DNA of 14,527 bases from contig CAIJVL010000052.1 of NCBI GenBank assembly GCA_903824155.1, positions 1 through 14,527 of the forward strand, given 5' to 3'. The notes beneath the pieces are model-generated. The model had not been told where the DNA came from. It saw only the letters and a list, made by a program, of their open reading frames with translations, and searched no databases. The stretch comes from Candidatus Adlerbacteria bacterium. GTDB lineage: Bacteria > Patescibacteriota > Minisyncoccia > Phycocordibacterales > SBAW01. This document shows positions 1 to 5,788 of the stretch, one piece after another. Made by a program: the position numbers and the translations under genes. Positions within the stretch are counted from its first letter, which is position 1. Each line of letters begins with the position of its first letter.

Positions 1-1
1 G

Positions 2-181
2 CACGTTTCCGTACTGCTAATTACCGGCCCCTCAGCTGTTGCGTGCGCGCAGGCGGCAGGGACTGGCACCGGCGAGCCGTTCAGCGTATCAATTAAGTTG
101 GGAGGTGGCAGTGCACCGATCTTTGATGGCGTATTGCTTAACGGCTCACCTGTCCCTGCACAGCTCGTCCAAGGAAAGTAA
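2..181 (+). CDS. C-terminal fragment of an unidentified protein
   Basis: A reading frame open from the left edge runs 59 codons without a stop and ends in TAA at 179-181, sharing one base with the ATG of the next gene. This tight junction is typical of translational coupling and is the main reason to believe the frame. The visible tail is rich in Gly, Ala, Ser and Val, ending around FSVSIKLGGG, FDGVLLNGSPVP and LVQGK, with no membrane helix or catalytic motif. It could be the end of a beta-rich or surface protein, but I do not recognise a family. The N-terminus lies outside the window. Confidence 0.55.
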   Translation, partial: HVSVLLITGPSAVACAQAAGTGTGEPFSVSIKLGGGSAPIFDGVLLNGSPVPAQLVQGK

Positions 182-1008
182 TGTCCTTCCTCATCACAAA
201 AGCCGATGGCGAGACCGAACCGTTTGAATCAGGGAAACTCACGCACTCGCTTGTAAAAGCGGGAGCCGATAACGACGTTGCGCGCCGTATTGTACAAAAA
301 ATAGAGTCCGAGCTGGCGGACAGGAAAGCCGGCGCGCCCATGACGACACACGAGATTTACGCGCACGCATTTCAAGAGTTGCGTTCCGTACGCCGACCCG
401 TGGCAGCGCGCTACAGTTTAAAGCGCGCAGTCTTAGAGTTTGGCCCGTCCGGATTTCCTTTCGAAGAATATCTTTCGCAGCTTTTTATAAGCGAAGGATA
501 CGAAACTAAAACCGATCAAATAGTAAAGGGGGGATGCGTCGAGCACGAAATAGACGTCGTTCTTACCAAAGGCGGCGAAACAACTTTTGTCGAAGCAAAA
601 TTTCATAATTCGCTTGCATACAAGAGCGACCTTAAAGTTGCATTGTATGTAAAAGCTCGCATGGAAGATTTAGTTGCCGGCGGATTTACGGGCTCGCACG
701 GGCTTTTAGTTACGAACACCAAATTTACCGACGTGGCAGTCAACTACGCCGAATGCCAGTTGCTGGGCCTTTTAAGCTGGGATTATCCCCAAGGCATGAC
801 TCTGCATGAGCGGATAGAAAAAGCCAAGCTGTACCCGATCACCGCAATAACCTCATTGTCGCGGCGCGAAAAAACGGCTCTATTGGAGGCTAAAATAGTG
901 CTTTGCAGCCAACTTTTGGCTAAAACTGACATACTCGACTCACTTGGCATATCTGGACAAAGGGCCACTGGTATACTCGAAGAGGCAGGAGCATTGTGCT
1001 CTTTCTAA
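181..1008 (+). CDS. ATP-cone domain fused to Mrr-like PD-(D/E)XK nuclease
   Basis: This 275-residue protein has three parts. Residues 3-90 resemble an ATP-cone, the nucleotide-sensing module of ribonucleotide reductases and NrdR (start ITKADGETEPFESGKL, later VAARYSLKRAVLEFGPSG). Residues 92-200 look like an Mrr-type restriction endonuclease fold: E96/E97 in a helix, D125 in HEIDVV, then E138-A-K140 in FVEAKF, the D-(E)xK pattern of PD-(D/E)XK nucleases. Residues 218-275 form a small helical tail with a helix-hairpin-helix look (LDSLGISGQRATGILEEAG). I recall the whole architecture as a widespread uncharacterised family in other bacteria. An ATP- or dATP-controlled DNA-cutting role is an inference. 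There is no methylase or restriction partner beside it. The start is fixed by the TAATG overlap with the upstream frame. Confidence 0.8.
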   Translation: MSFLITKADGETEPFESGKLTHSLVKAGADNDVARRIVQKIESELADRKAGAPMTTHEIYAHAFQELRSVRRPVAARYSLKRAVLEFGPSGFPFEEYLSQLFISEGYETKTDQIVKGGCVEHEIDVVLTKGGETTFVEAKFHNSLAYKSDLKVALYVKARMEDLVAGGFTGSHGLLVTNTKFTDVAVNYAECQLLGLLSWDYPQGMTLHERIEKAKLYPITAITSLSRREKTALLEAKIVLCSQLLAKTDILDSLGISGQRATGILEEAGALCSF

Positions 1009-1096
1009 GCCGTACTATGATATGGGCAAGAGCCCGATTACCCAAAAGGTTTGAGGGGTTCGTCCATTATTTATTTACATAGTAATCAGAAATCCA

Positions 1097-1801
1097 ATGC
1101 CAGAAAACAATAATCCTACGGGCAATCAGCAAGGGGGCCAGGGGAATAATCAGGGCGGACAAAAGCCGACATTATCATGGTCGCAGCCTGTGGCTGCAAA
1201 CGGCAATGCAAAGCCTGCTGCCCCTGTGGCTCCGGCTAAAACTACTCCGACTTCTTCTGCTGCAACGCAAGCCCAGTCAAACATGGGCACGTATGTTGGT
1301 ATTTTTGTTGCGGGACTTATCATCGGTGCTCTTATCGGATGGGGCATCACGACCGGCAAATCAGGCACCCCCTCTGGTACGGCAAGCTCGACGAGCATGG
1401 CAAGCACCAGCGGCGCTACTAACATCACCTCTTCGACAGGAAGCACCGCTAGCGTAGACCTAAGCGGCTCAAGCGCAGGCTCTAACAGCGGCGTCACGGT
1501 TGCTTCACCTCAGACGGCAGGCTTTGCCGTTACAATCAGCAAAGTTTCGATAACGCAGCCTACTTGGCTTGTGGTATATGAGGACCATAACGGCACGCCG
1601 GGCAATGCTATCGGCGCAGGACTCTTCTTCCCGGGCTCCACTACAGGCACGGTCCAGCTTTTGCGCGCAACCCTGCCGGGTCAGAGCTACTTTGTAGGCC
1701 AGTCACTTGATGATGGCGACAAGATATTTTCGTTGCAAAACGACAAGCCGGTACGCGATGCACAAGGCAATCCGTTGTTCACAGAGTTTAAAGCGCAGTA
1801 G
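1097..1801 (+). CDS. Single-pass membrane-anchored protein with DUF7282-like domain
   Basis: Residues 1-60 of this 234-residue protein are disordered and rich in Asn, Gln, Gly, Pro and Ala. One hydrophobic helix spans about 64-85 (core VGIFVAGLIIGALIGWG). A Ser/Thr/Gly linker covers about 88-135, and a compact C-terminal domain about 136-232. That domain (WLVVYEDHNGTPGNAIGAG near 157-175, a mid GQSYFVGQSLDDGD, then VRDAQGNP) resembles from memory DUF7282, a beta-sandwich found in envelope proteins of archaea and some bacteria. The Ser/Thr linker suggests the C-terminal domain lies outside the cell; the topology is inferred. No clear SD precedes the ATG. AGTAAT at 1081-1086 is a weak -10 candidate 10 bases before it. 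Function unknown. Confidence 0.7.
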   Translation: MPENNNPTGNQQGGQGNNQGGQKPTLSWSQPVAANGNAKPAAPVAPAKTTPTSSAATQAQSNMGTYVGIFVAGLIIGALIGWGITTGKSGTPSGTASSTSMASTSGATNITSSTGSTASVDLSGSSAGSNSGVTVASPQTAGFAVTISKVSITQPTWLVVYEDHNGTPGNAIGAGLFFPGSTTGTVQLLRATLPGQSYFVGQSLDDGDKIFSLQNDKPVRDAQGNPLFTEFKAQ

Positions 1802-1823
1802 CTAAAAAATAAAAAGCAGAGGG

Positions 1824-1829
1824 TATACT
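1824..1829 (+). promoter_or_regulatory. -10 box (TATACT) placed for near-leaderless transcription
   Basis: TATACT lies 7 bases before the ATG at 1837, so transcription would begin at or beside the start codon. No SD and no convincing -35 are visible (GCTAAA stands at the 17-base position). The ten bases GTATACTGTA at 1823-1832 recur exactly before the uracil-DNA glycosylase gene. Confidence 0.55.
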
Positions 1830-1836
1830 GTATCTA

Positions 1837-2349
1837 ATGCTTGAGTTCGAAATGCTATGGCGCTTGGTACTCGCAGCCGCTTTAGGAGCGGCTCTTGGAC
1901 TTGAGCGTTCCTTGGCTGGTAAACATGCCGGCATGCGTACCTATGCACTTGTATCGACCGGCTCGGCAATGTTTGTCATCATAAGCGTAATGGCAAGCTA
2001 CGAGCTTTCATCATTTGCCGGCGTTAACCCTTTGCAGATAGCGAGCAACGTCGTTTTAGGCGTCGGCTTTTTAGGCACCGGTTTGGCCGTATTTCGAGGT
2101 GATCATCCGGTTGAGCTCACAACCGCAGCTGGCCTTTGGGTGTCAGCCGGCGTCGGCATGGCTGCAGGTTTTGGCTTTTCAATCCTTGCTTTTGGAGCAG
2201 CAGTACTAGCGGTGCTGATCCTCTCGCTGCTTCTTGGGGTTGAAAATAACGTGCGCACCAAATATACCAGCGAGTATACATCGGCTCCTTTGCGCGTACG
2301 CAAAACAACGCGCAAAAAGGGACAAAAGACCCTCCCCACGGTAGAATAG
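1837..2349 (+). CDS. MgtC/SapB family membrane protein
   Basis: A 170-residue protein with four to five hydrophobic segments (about 8-22, 38-53, 66-85, 94-112, 115-135). It carries the MgtC/SapB family signatures: GLERSLAGKHAGMRTYALVS near 21-40 with conserved Glu, Arg and Gly, GVGFLGTG at 75-82, and LTTAAGLWVSAGVGMAAG at 94-111. Family members act in the inner membrane; MgtC of Salmonella supports growth at low Mg2+ and modulates the F-type ATPase. The C-terminal ACT-like domain of long MgtC proteins is missing and is replaced by a short basic tail (RVRKTTRKKGQK), so this is the short SapB-like form. The ATG is supported by the -10 box just upstream. The gene is followed after 4 bases by the nuclease gene. 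The exact transported ion or partner is unknown. Confidence 0.88.
   Translation: MLEFEMLWRLVLAAALGAALGLERSLAGKHAGMRTYALVSTGSAMFVIISVMASYELSSFAGVNPLQIASNVVLGVGFLGTGLAVFRGDHPVELTTAAGLWVSAGVGMAAGFGFSILAFGAAVLAVLILSLLLGVENNVRTKYTSEYTSAPLRVRKTTRKKGQKTLPTVE
2319..2347 (+). promoter_or_regulatory. Candidate promoter GGGACA-N17-TAGAAT inside the mgtC-like gene end
   Basis: GGGACA (2319-2324) and TAGAAT (2342-2347) are 17 bases apart, and the -10 lies 6 bases before the ATG at 2354. It repeats the short-leader spacing seen elsewhere in the window but overlaps coding sequence, so chance is possible. Confidence 0.3.
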
Positions 2350-2353
2350 GCTC

Positions 2354-3232
2354 ATGAGCCTCTTCTATAAGCCCAATCGCAAGAGCGACTACAACTACGG
2401 CGGACCCAAATGGACGCTCTCGCGCTCCAAGATTGACCTCTTTATGGAGTGTCAGCGTTGTTTTTATATAGACAACAAGTTGGGTACTGCGCGGCCGCCC
2501 GGCTTTCCATTTAACTTAAACTCAGCAGTCGATGCATTGCTTAAAAAAGAGTTGGACACACATCGCGCCAACGGCACGCAGCATCCGCTAGCAAAGGCAT
2601 ATGGCTTGGATGCCGTGCCGCTCCAACATGCGCAAATGGACGAGTGGCGTAATGCGCTCAGCCAGGGCGTGCGCCACGTGCACAAGGCAACCGGGCTTAC
2701 GGTGCGCGGCGGCGTTGACGATATTTGGATCAACAAAGCAGGTGAGCTTATCGTTATCGATTACAAAGCCACAAGCAAAGACAGCCGGATAGAAAGTCTT
2801 GACGAAGACTGGCATCGGGGCTACAAGCGCCAGCTGGAAATTTACCAATGGCTGCTCCGGCAAAACGGCTTCAAAGTTTCAGATACCGGGTATTGGTTTT
2901 ATGCTAACGCAACCAAGGACCGGGAAGCTTTTGACGGCCGACTCGACTTTGAATTAACCCTGGTGCCGTATAAAGGCTCGACCGATTGGGTGGACGCTAC
3001 GCTTATTGCGCTTAAAGCATGCCTTGATAGCGACCAGCTGCCGCCCGCAGGAGCCGAGTGCGATTATTGCAAATATAGGGAAGTTGTCGGCAAGGCGCTG
3101 ATGCAATTTGCAGGCCAAACACCTGTGGCAAGCAACCCATTAATTGAAAAAACGGCCGAAACCTCTAGCATAAAAAAGCTACCAAAAAAAGCAGATATTG
3201 AAGAAAGCCATGAGACCGCGCAACTCTTCTAG
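2354..3232 (+). CDS. RecB/Cas4-like PD-(D/E)XK nuclease
   Basis: This 292-residue protein fits the PD-(D/E)XK superfamily of the RecB/Cas4 type (PDDEXK_1). Visible elements in order: an N-terminal LSRSKIDLFMECQRCFY with C33 and C36; GVDDIW with D122/D123; LIVIDYKAT with D136 and K138 as the DxK core; and RQLEIYQ at 159-165 matching the family QxxxY motif. The C-terminal ECDYCKYR supplies C236 and C239. Cysteines flanking the nuclease core at both ends are the layout of the Cas4/AddB Fe-S cluster, so a 4Fe-4S cluster is plausible, though here the split is 2+2 rather than 1+3. It probably trims single-stranded DNA ends in repair. No Cas genes or CRISPR array are nearby, so the name Cas4 should not imply adaptation. 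The last 40 residues are charged and probably flexible. Its end overlaps the alkyltransferase gene by 23 bases. Confidence 0.85.
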   Translation: MSLFYKPNRKSDYNYGGPKWTLSRSKIDLFMECQRCFYIDNKLGTARPPGFPFNLNSAVDALLKKELDTHRANGTQHPLAKAYGLDAVPLQHAQMDEWRNALSQGVRHVHKATGLTVRGGVDDIWINKAGELIVIDYKATSKDSRIESLDEDWHRGYKRQLEIYQWLLRQNGFKVSDTGYWFYANATKDREAFDGRLDFELTLVPYKGSTDWVDATLIALKACLDSDQLPPAGAECDYCKYREVVGKALMQFAGQTPVASNPLIEKTAETSSIKKLPKKADIEESHETAQLF

Positions 3233-3509
3233 CACCAAAGGTAAGAAATTTACGAGCGAATTTGCAACGCGCGTGTATGCAGTAGTGGCCAAAATCCCCA
3301 AAGGCAAAGTGATGACCTATGGAGAGGTGGCAAAAAAAGCGGGCAAGCCCGGCGCCGCAAGGGCGGTGGGGATGTTTATGGCAAACAACTACAACCTTAA
3401 AATTCCTTGCCACCGGGTGGTGCGCAGTGACGGCAAAATAGGCAACTACAACCGCGGCGGAGAGGACCGCAAGGCGGAGATGCTCCGCGAAGAAGGCTTT
3501 TATAAGTAG
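3210..3509 (+). CDS. Short O6-alkylguanine-DNA alkyltransferase (MGMT C-terminal domain only)
   Basis: A 99-residue protein consisting of the DNA-binding and active-site domain of methylated-DNA-protein cysteine methyltransferases. It shows TYGEVAKKAG (36-45), GAARAVG (48-54) with the helix-flipping Arg at R51, and the catalytic PCHRVV at 66-71 with C67. KIGNYNRGGEDRK follows as the substrate loop. Because the Cys is present, it should be a suicide repair enzyme rather than a tryptophan-type alkyltransferase-like protein, which would only bind damage. The N-terminal domain of Ada/Ogt is absent; this compact form is common. ATG 3210 starts 23 bases inside the preceding nuclease gene, pointing to coupled translation. 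An in-frame TTG at 3198 is a less likely start. Confidence 0.9.
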   Translation: MRPRNSSSTKGKKFTSEFATRVYAVVAKIPKGKVMTYGEVAKKAGKPGAARAVGMFMANNYNLKIPCHRVVRSDGKIGNYNRGGEDRKAEMLREEGFYK

Positions 3510-3521
3510 AGAGGGGAACCC

Positions 3522-3549
3522 TTGCTAAATAACCCGCTTAGCGTATAAC
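3522..3549 (+). promoter_or_regulatory. Promoter TTGCTA-N16-TATAAC
   Basis: TTGCTA at 3522-3527 and TATAAC at 3544-3549 are 16 bases apart. A transcript would start near 3556, just before the GGAGG SD at 3566-3570 of the small membrane protein gene. Here, unlike at several other starts in the window, -35, -10 and SD are all present. Confidence 0.55.
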
Positions 3550-3575
3550 TGCGGCAGCTGGCAAGGGAGGGAGAA

Positions 3576-3737
3576 ATGCTCAAAGTTACGTTCACGTTCG
3601 CAGGCGGGGCATTCTTGCTCGCTGTGGGCGGCCTTGTAATGAAGCTCATTGGCATTGAGGTAACCTGGACAAGGCTGGGCCTGCTTTTTGCAGTAGGGTC
3701 AGCACTGGCCGGGGCACGCATACAATTATACAAATAG
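3576..3737 (+). CDS. 53-residue small membrane protein
   Basis: ATG at 3576 is preceded five bases upstream by GGAGG (3566-3570, within GGGAGGGAG) and the frame ends in TAG at 3735. The 53-residue product has two hydrophobic segments, about 8-25 (FAGGAFLLAVGGLVMKL) and 33-47 (RLGLLFAVGSALAGA), joined by a short IEVTWT turn, making a helical hairpin in the membrane. A promoter (3522-3549) and an intrinsic terminator (3750-3781) bracket it, so it is a monocistronic unit between two DNA-repair genes. I recognise no family; its role is unknown. The complete expression signals are the best argument that it is real. Confidence 0.72.
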   Translation: MLKVTFTFAGGAFLLAVGGLVMKLIGIEVTWTRLGLLFAVGSALAGARIQLYK

Positions 3738-3749
3738 ACTTCTTGTTGT

Positions 3750-3781
3750 GCCGCACTAGGAAACTAGTGCGGCTTTCTTTT
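3750..3781 (+). terminator. Intrinsic terminator after the small membrane protein gene
   Basis: A perfect 10-bp stem (3750-3759 with 3764-3773, GCCGCACTAG against CTAGTGCGGC) closes on a GAAA tetraloop and is followed by TTTCTTTT. The -10 box of the next gene begins two bases beyond the T tract. Confidence 0.85.
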
Positions 3782-3782
3782 G

Positions 3783-3788
3783 TATACT
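3783..3788 (+). promoter_or_regulatory. -10 box (TATACT) for ung, near-leaderless
   Basis: TATACT stands 6 bases before ATG 3795, so the expected transcription start coincides with the start codon. The place of a -35 is taken by the terminator hairpin loop, and no SD is present. It shares GTATACTGTA (3782-3791) with the promoter before the MgtC-like gene. Confidence 0.58.
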
Positions 3789-3794
3789 GTAACC

Positions 3795-4460
3795 ATGGAA
3801 GTAAAGATAGAGGGGAGTTGGAAGAAAGCCCTGAGCGAGGAGTTTGGCAAGCCTTACTTCGAACACCTCACTCAATTCGTTAAAGATGAATATAAAAAAG
3901 ATACCGTATATCCGCCGCCAAAGAATATTTTTAGGGCTTTTGATCTGTGCCCGTTTGAAAGAGTAGAGGTCGTGATATTGGGCCAGGACCCGTACCACGG
4001 CGCGGGACAGGCCAACGGCCTAAGTTTTGCGGTTGGGGAGGGCGTGCGATTGCCGCCGTCGCTGCAGAATATTTTTAAAGAAATTAAAACAGATGTTGGC
4101 GTCGAACCTTTGCAAAACGGCGACCTGTCTCGCTGGGCTACGCAAGGCGTCTTGCTTTTAAATGCGACACTTACGGTGCAGGCTAGCCACCCCGGCTCGC
4201 ACCAAGGCAAAGGCTGGGAGGCTTTTACTGACGCAGCCATTAAAATGCTTTCGGATAAACGCGAGCATTTGGTCTTTATATTATGGGGCAACTACGCCCG
4301 CCAAAAAGGTGCGCATATCGACCGCACTAACCATTTAGTTATAGAGTCGCCGCACCCGTCGCCCTTTTCGGCCTATAACGGCTTTTTCGGCTCGAGGCCG
4401 TTCAGCAAGGCAAACGAGTATTTGTTGAAGCACGGCAAGAAGGAAATTGATTGGAAGTGA
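3795..4460 (+). CDS. ung: Uracil-DNA glycosylase, family 1
   Basis: A 221-residue family-1 uracil-DNA glycosylase that removes uracil from DNA at the first step of base excision repair. All family signatures are visible: GQDPYH at 63-68 with catalytic D65 and Y67 guarding the uracil pocket, LLLNATLTV at 120-128 with N123 reading uracil, and HPSPFSAYNGFFGSRPFS near 187-204 with H187 and the DNA-intercalating loop. Length is normal for the family. ATG 3795 is chosen over an in-frame TTG at 3780 because the latter lies in the terminator T tract ahead of the -10 box and the ATG gives the usual N-terminus. It neighbours an alkyltransferase and a RecB/Cas4-like nuclease, forming a repair neighbourhood, but it has its own promoter. 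Confidence 0.97.
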   Translation: MEVKIEGSWKKALSEEFGKPYFEHLTQFVKDEYKKDTVYPPPKNIFRAFDLCPFERVEVVILGQDPYHGAGQANGLSFAVGEGVRLPPSLQNIFKEIKTDVGVEPLQNGDLSRWATQGVLLLNATLTVQASHPGSHQGKGWEAFTDAAIKMLSDKREHLVFILWGNYARQKGAHIDRTNHLVIESPHPSPFSAYNGFFGSRPFSKANEYLLKHGKKEIDWK

Positions 4461-4475
4461 GAAAGAGAGTATGCT
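4447..4475 (+). promoter_or_regulatory. Promoter TTGATT-N17-TATGCT before the M16 pair
   Basis: TTGATT (4447-4452, in the end of ung) and TATGCT (4470-4475) are 17 bases apart. The -10 ends 9 bases before ATG 4485, leaving a leader of only two or three bases and no SD. Confidence 0.5.
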
Positions 4476-4484
4476 CTGTAAGTA

Positions 4485-5780
4485 ATGCCCGCCAAAGCTG
4501 CAAAAAGAGCAAACATAAAACCCATCAAAAAAGTCCGGAGCGCTTTTGGCGTCGATGAGTATCGGCTCGCCAACGGTCTGCGTGTTTTGTATAAAAAAGA
4601 AACGGGCGCGCCGGTCGTTGCGGTATGCGTAACCTTCCACGTAGGCTCGCGCAACGAGAGCGCCGGTGTTACCGGCTCGACCCATATATTGGAGCATTTG
4701 CTGTTTAAGGACAGCGAAAAGTTTAAAAAAGAGAACGGCAACTCTATTACCGATTATCTTGAGTGGTTTGGCGCAGTCATGAACGCGACTACGTGGCTCG
4801 ACCGCACCAACTACTTTGAACTCATACCTAAAGAGCGGTTTGCCGAGGCTCTCGAGATGGAAGCCGACCGCATGCGCGGCTCTTTGTTTAATGATGTAGA
4901 CCTTGCGAGCGAAATGACGGTGGTGCGTAACGAGTACGAGCGCTCGCGCAACAACCCTTTTGAATTGCTCGACGAAGAGGTAATGTATAAAGCCTTTAGC
5001 AAGCATCCGTACCGCATCCCCACTATCGGACTTAAAGAGGATATCGAAGGCTCTACCGCCGCAAAATTACGCGAGTTTTATAATATTTTTTACTGGCCCA
5101 ACAATGCAACGCTGTCGGTTTTTGGCGATGTGTCTTGGAAGGAAGTTGAGAAGTCCGTCATAAAGCATTTTGGTCCGATCCCTACCGCGCCGCACACTAT
5201 ACCGCAGCTAAAGGTCCGCGAACCCAAACAAACCGCAAAGCGTACTGTGCGCATAAAAAAGACGATGGGCGTTACCATTGCCGAGCTTATGTACAAAGTG
5301 CCCGAAGGCCGCAACAAAGATTTTGCCGCAGTGTACGTGTTAACGGCGATACTGGCAGGAGGTTTTGCCTCGCGACTCCAGCACGCTTTGGTGGACAAAG
5401 GACTTGCCTCGGATGTATCCACGATGTGCTTTCCTCTCTATGACCCCGGTTTTGCAACCTTTACTGCGCAAGTGGTGCCGAATGTAGCGCCGGCTAAAGT
5501 ACTCGATGTTATGCGCAAAGAGATAGCAGCGACCGCCAAAGAAATTTCTAAAGAAGAGCTTGTGCGCGCCAAAGAGCGCATACTGGCCGATGCGGCCAAC
5601 GAGCGCGACGGCGTCTTTACCGAGACGAGGGTCACCAGCGAGGCAATTGCCGGCGGAGACTGGACACTGGCGTACCGGTTTCCCAAAGACGTGCAAACGC
5701 TTACCACTGCGGACATTACGCGCGTTGCCAAAAAGTACTTTACGCCTGCGCAGGAAACGTCCGGCATCCTAGAGCCTTAA
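4485..5780 (+). CDS. M16 metallopeptidase, catalytic subunit
   Basis: A 431-residue M16B-type zinc peptidase, about the usual length for a one-half subunit with two homologous domains. It has the inverted zinc motif HILEH at 67-71 (H67, E70, H71) and a downstream acidic helix VVRNEYERSRNNP in which E150 is the likely third ligand. The second domain starts near 230 and shows AGGFASRLQHALVDKGLASDV, where the R/Y substrate-binding pair normal for single-chain M16 enzymes is absent. No signal peptide or membrane segment is seen, so it probably works in the cytoplasm on peptides or partly unfolded proteins. The partner subunit follows after 8 bases. By analogy with mitochondrial processing peptidase and bacterial M16B heterodimers, the two should form one enzyme; that assembly is inferred. 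Confidence 0.93.
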   Translation: MPAKAAKRANIKPIKKVRSAFGVDEYRLANGLRVLYKKETGAPVVAVCVTFHVGSRNESAGVTGSTHILEHLLFKDSEKFKKENGNSITDYLEWFGAVMNATTWLDRTNYFELIPKERFAEALEMEADRMRGSLFNDVDLASEMTVVRNEYERSRNNPFELLDEEVMYKAFSKHPYRIPTIGLKEDIEGSTAAKLREFYNIFYWPNNATLSVFGDVSWKEVEKSVIKHFGPIPTAPHTIPQLKVREPKQTAKRTVRIKKTMGVTIAELMYKVPEGRNKDFAAVYVLTAILAGGFASRLQHALVDKGLASDVSTMCFPLYDPGFATFTAQVVPNVAPAKVLDVMRKEIAATAKEISKEELVRAKERILADAANERDGVFTETRVTSEAIAGGDWTLAYRFPKDVQTLTTADITRVAKKYFTPAQETSGILEP

Positions 5781-5788
5781 CACATCGT

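Noticed and set aside
1009..1096. Promoter TTGAGG (1051) with TTTACA (1074) before the DUF7282-like gene
   Set aside because: Spacing is right but the -10 match is poor; AGTAAT at 1081 is equally weak, so no site is called.
2354..3232. CRISPR adaptation nuclease Cas4
   Set aside because: No Cas1, Cas2, other cas gene or repeat array is visible; a general RecB-like repair role is safer.
3210..3509. Alkyltransferase-like protein without activity
   Set aside because: The PCHR motif keeps its catalytic Cys (C67), where alkyltransferase-like proteins usually have Trp.
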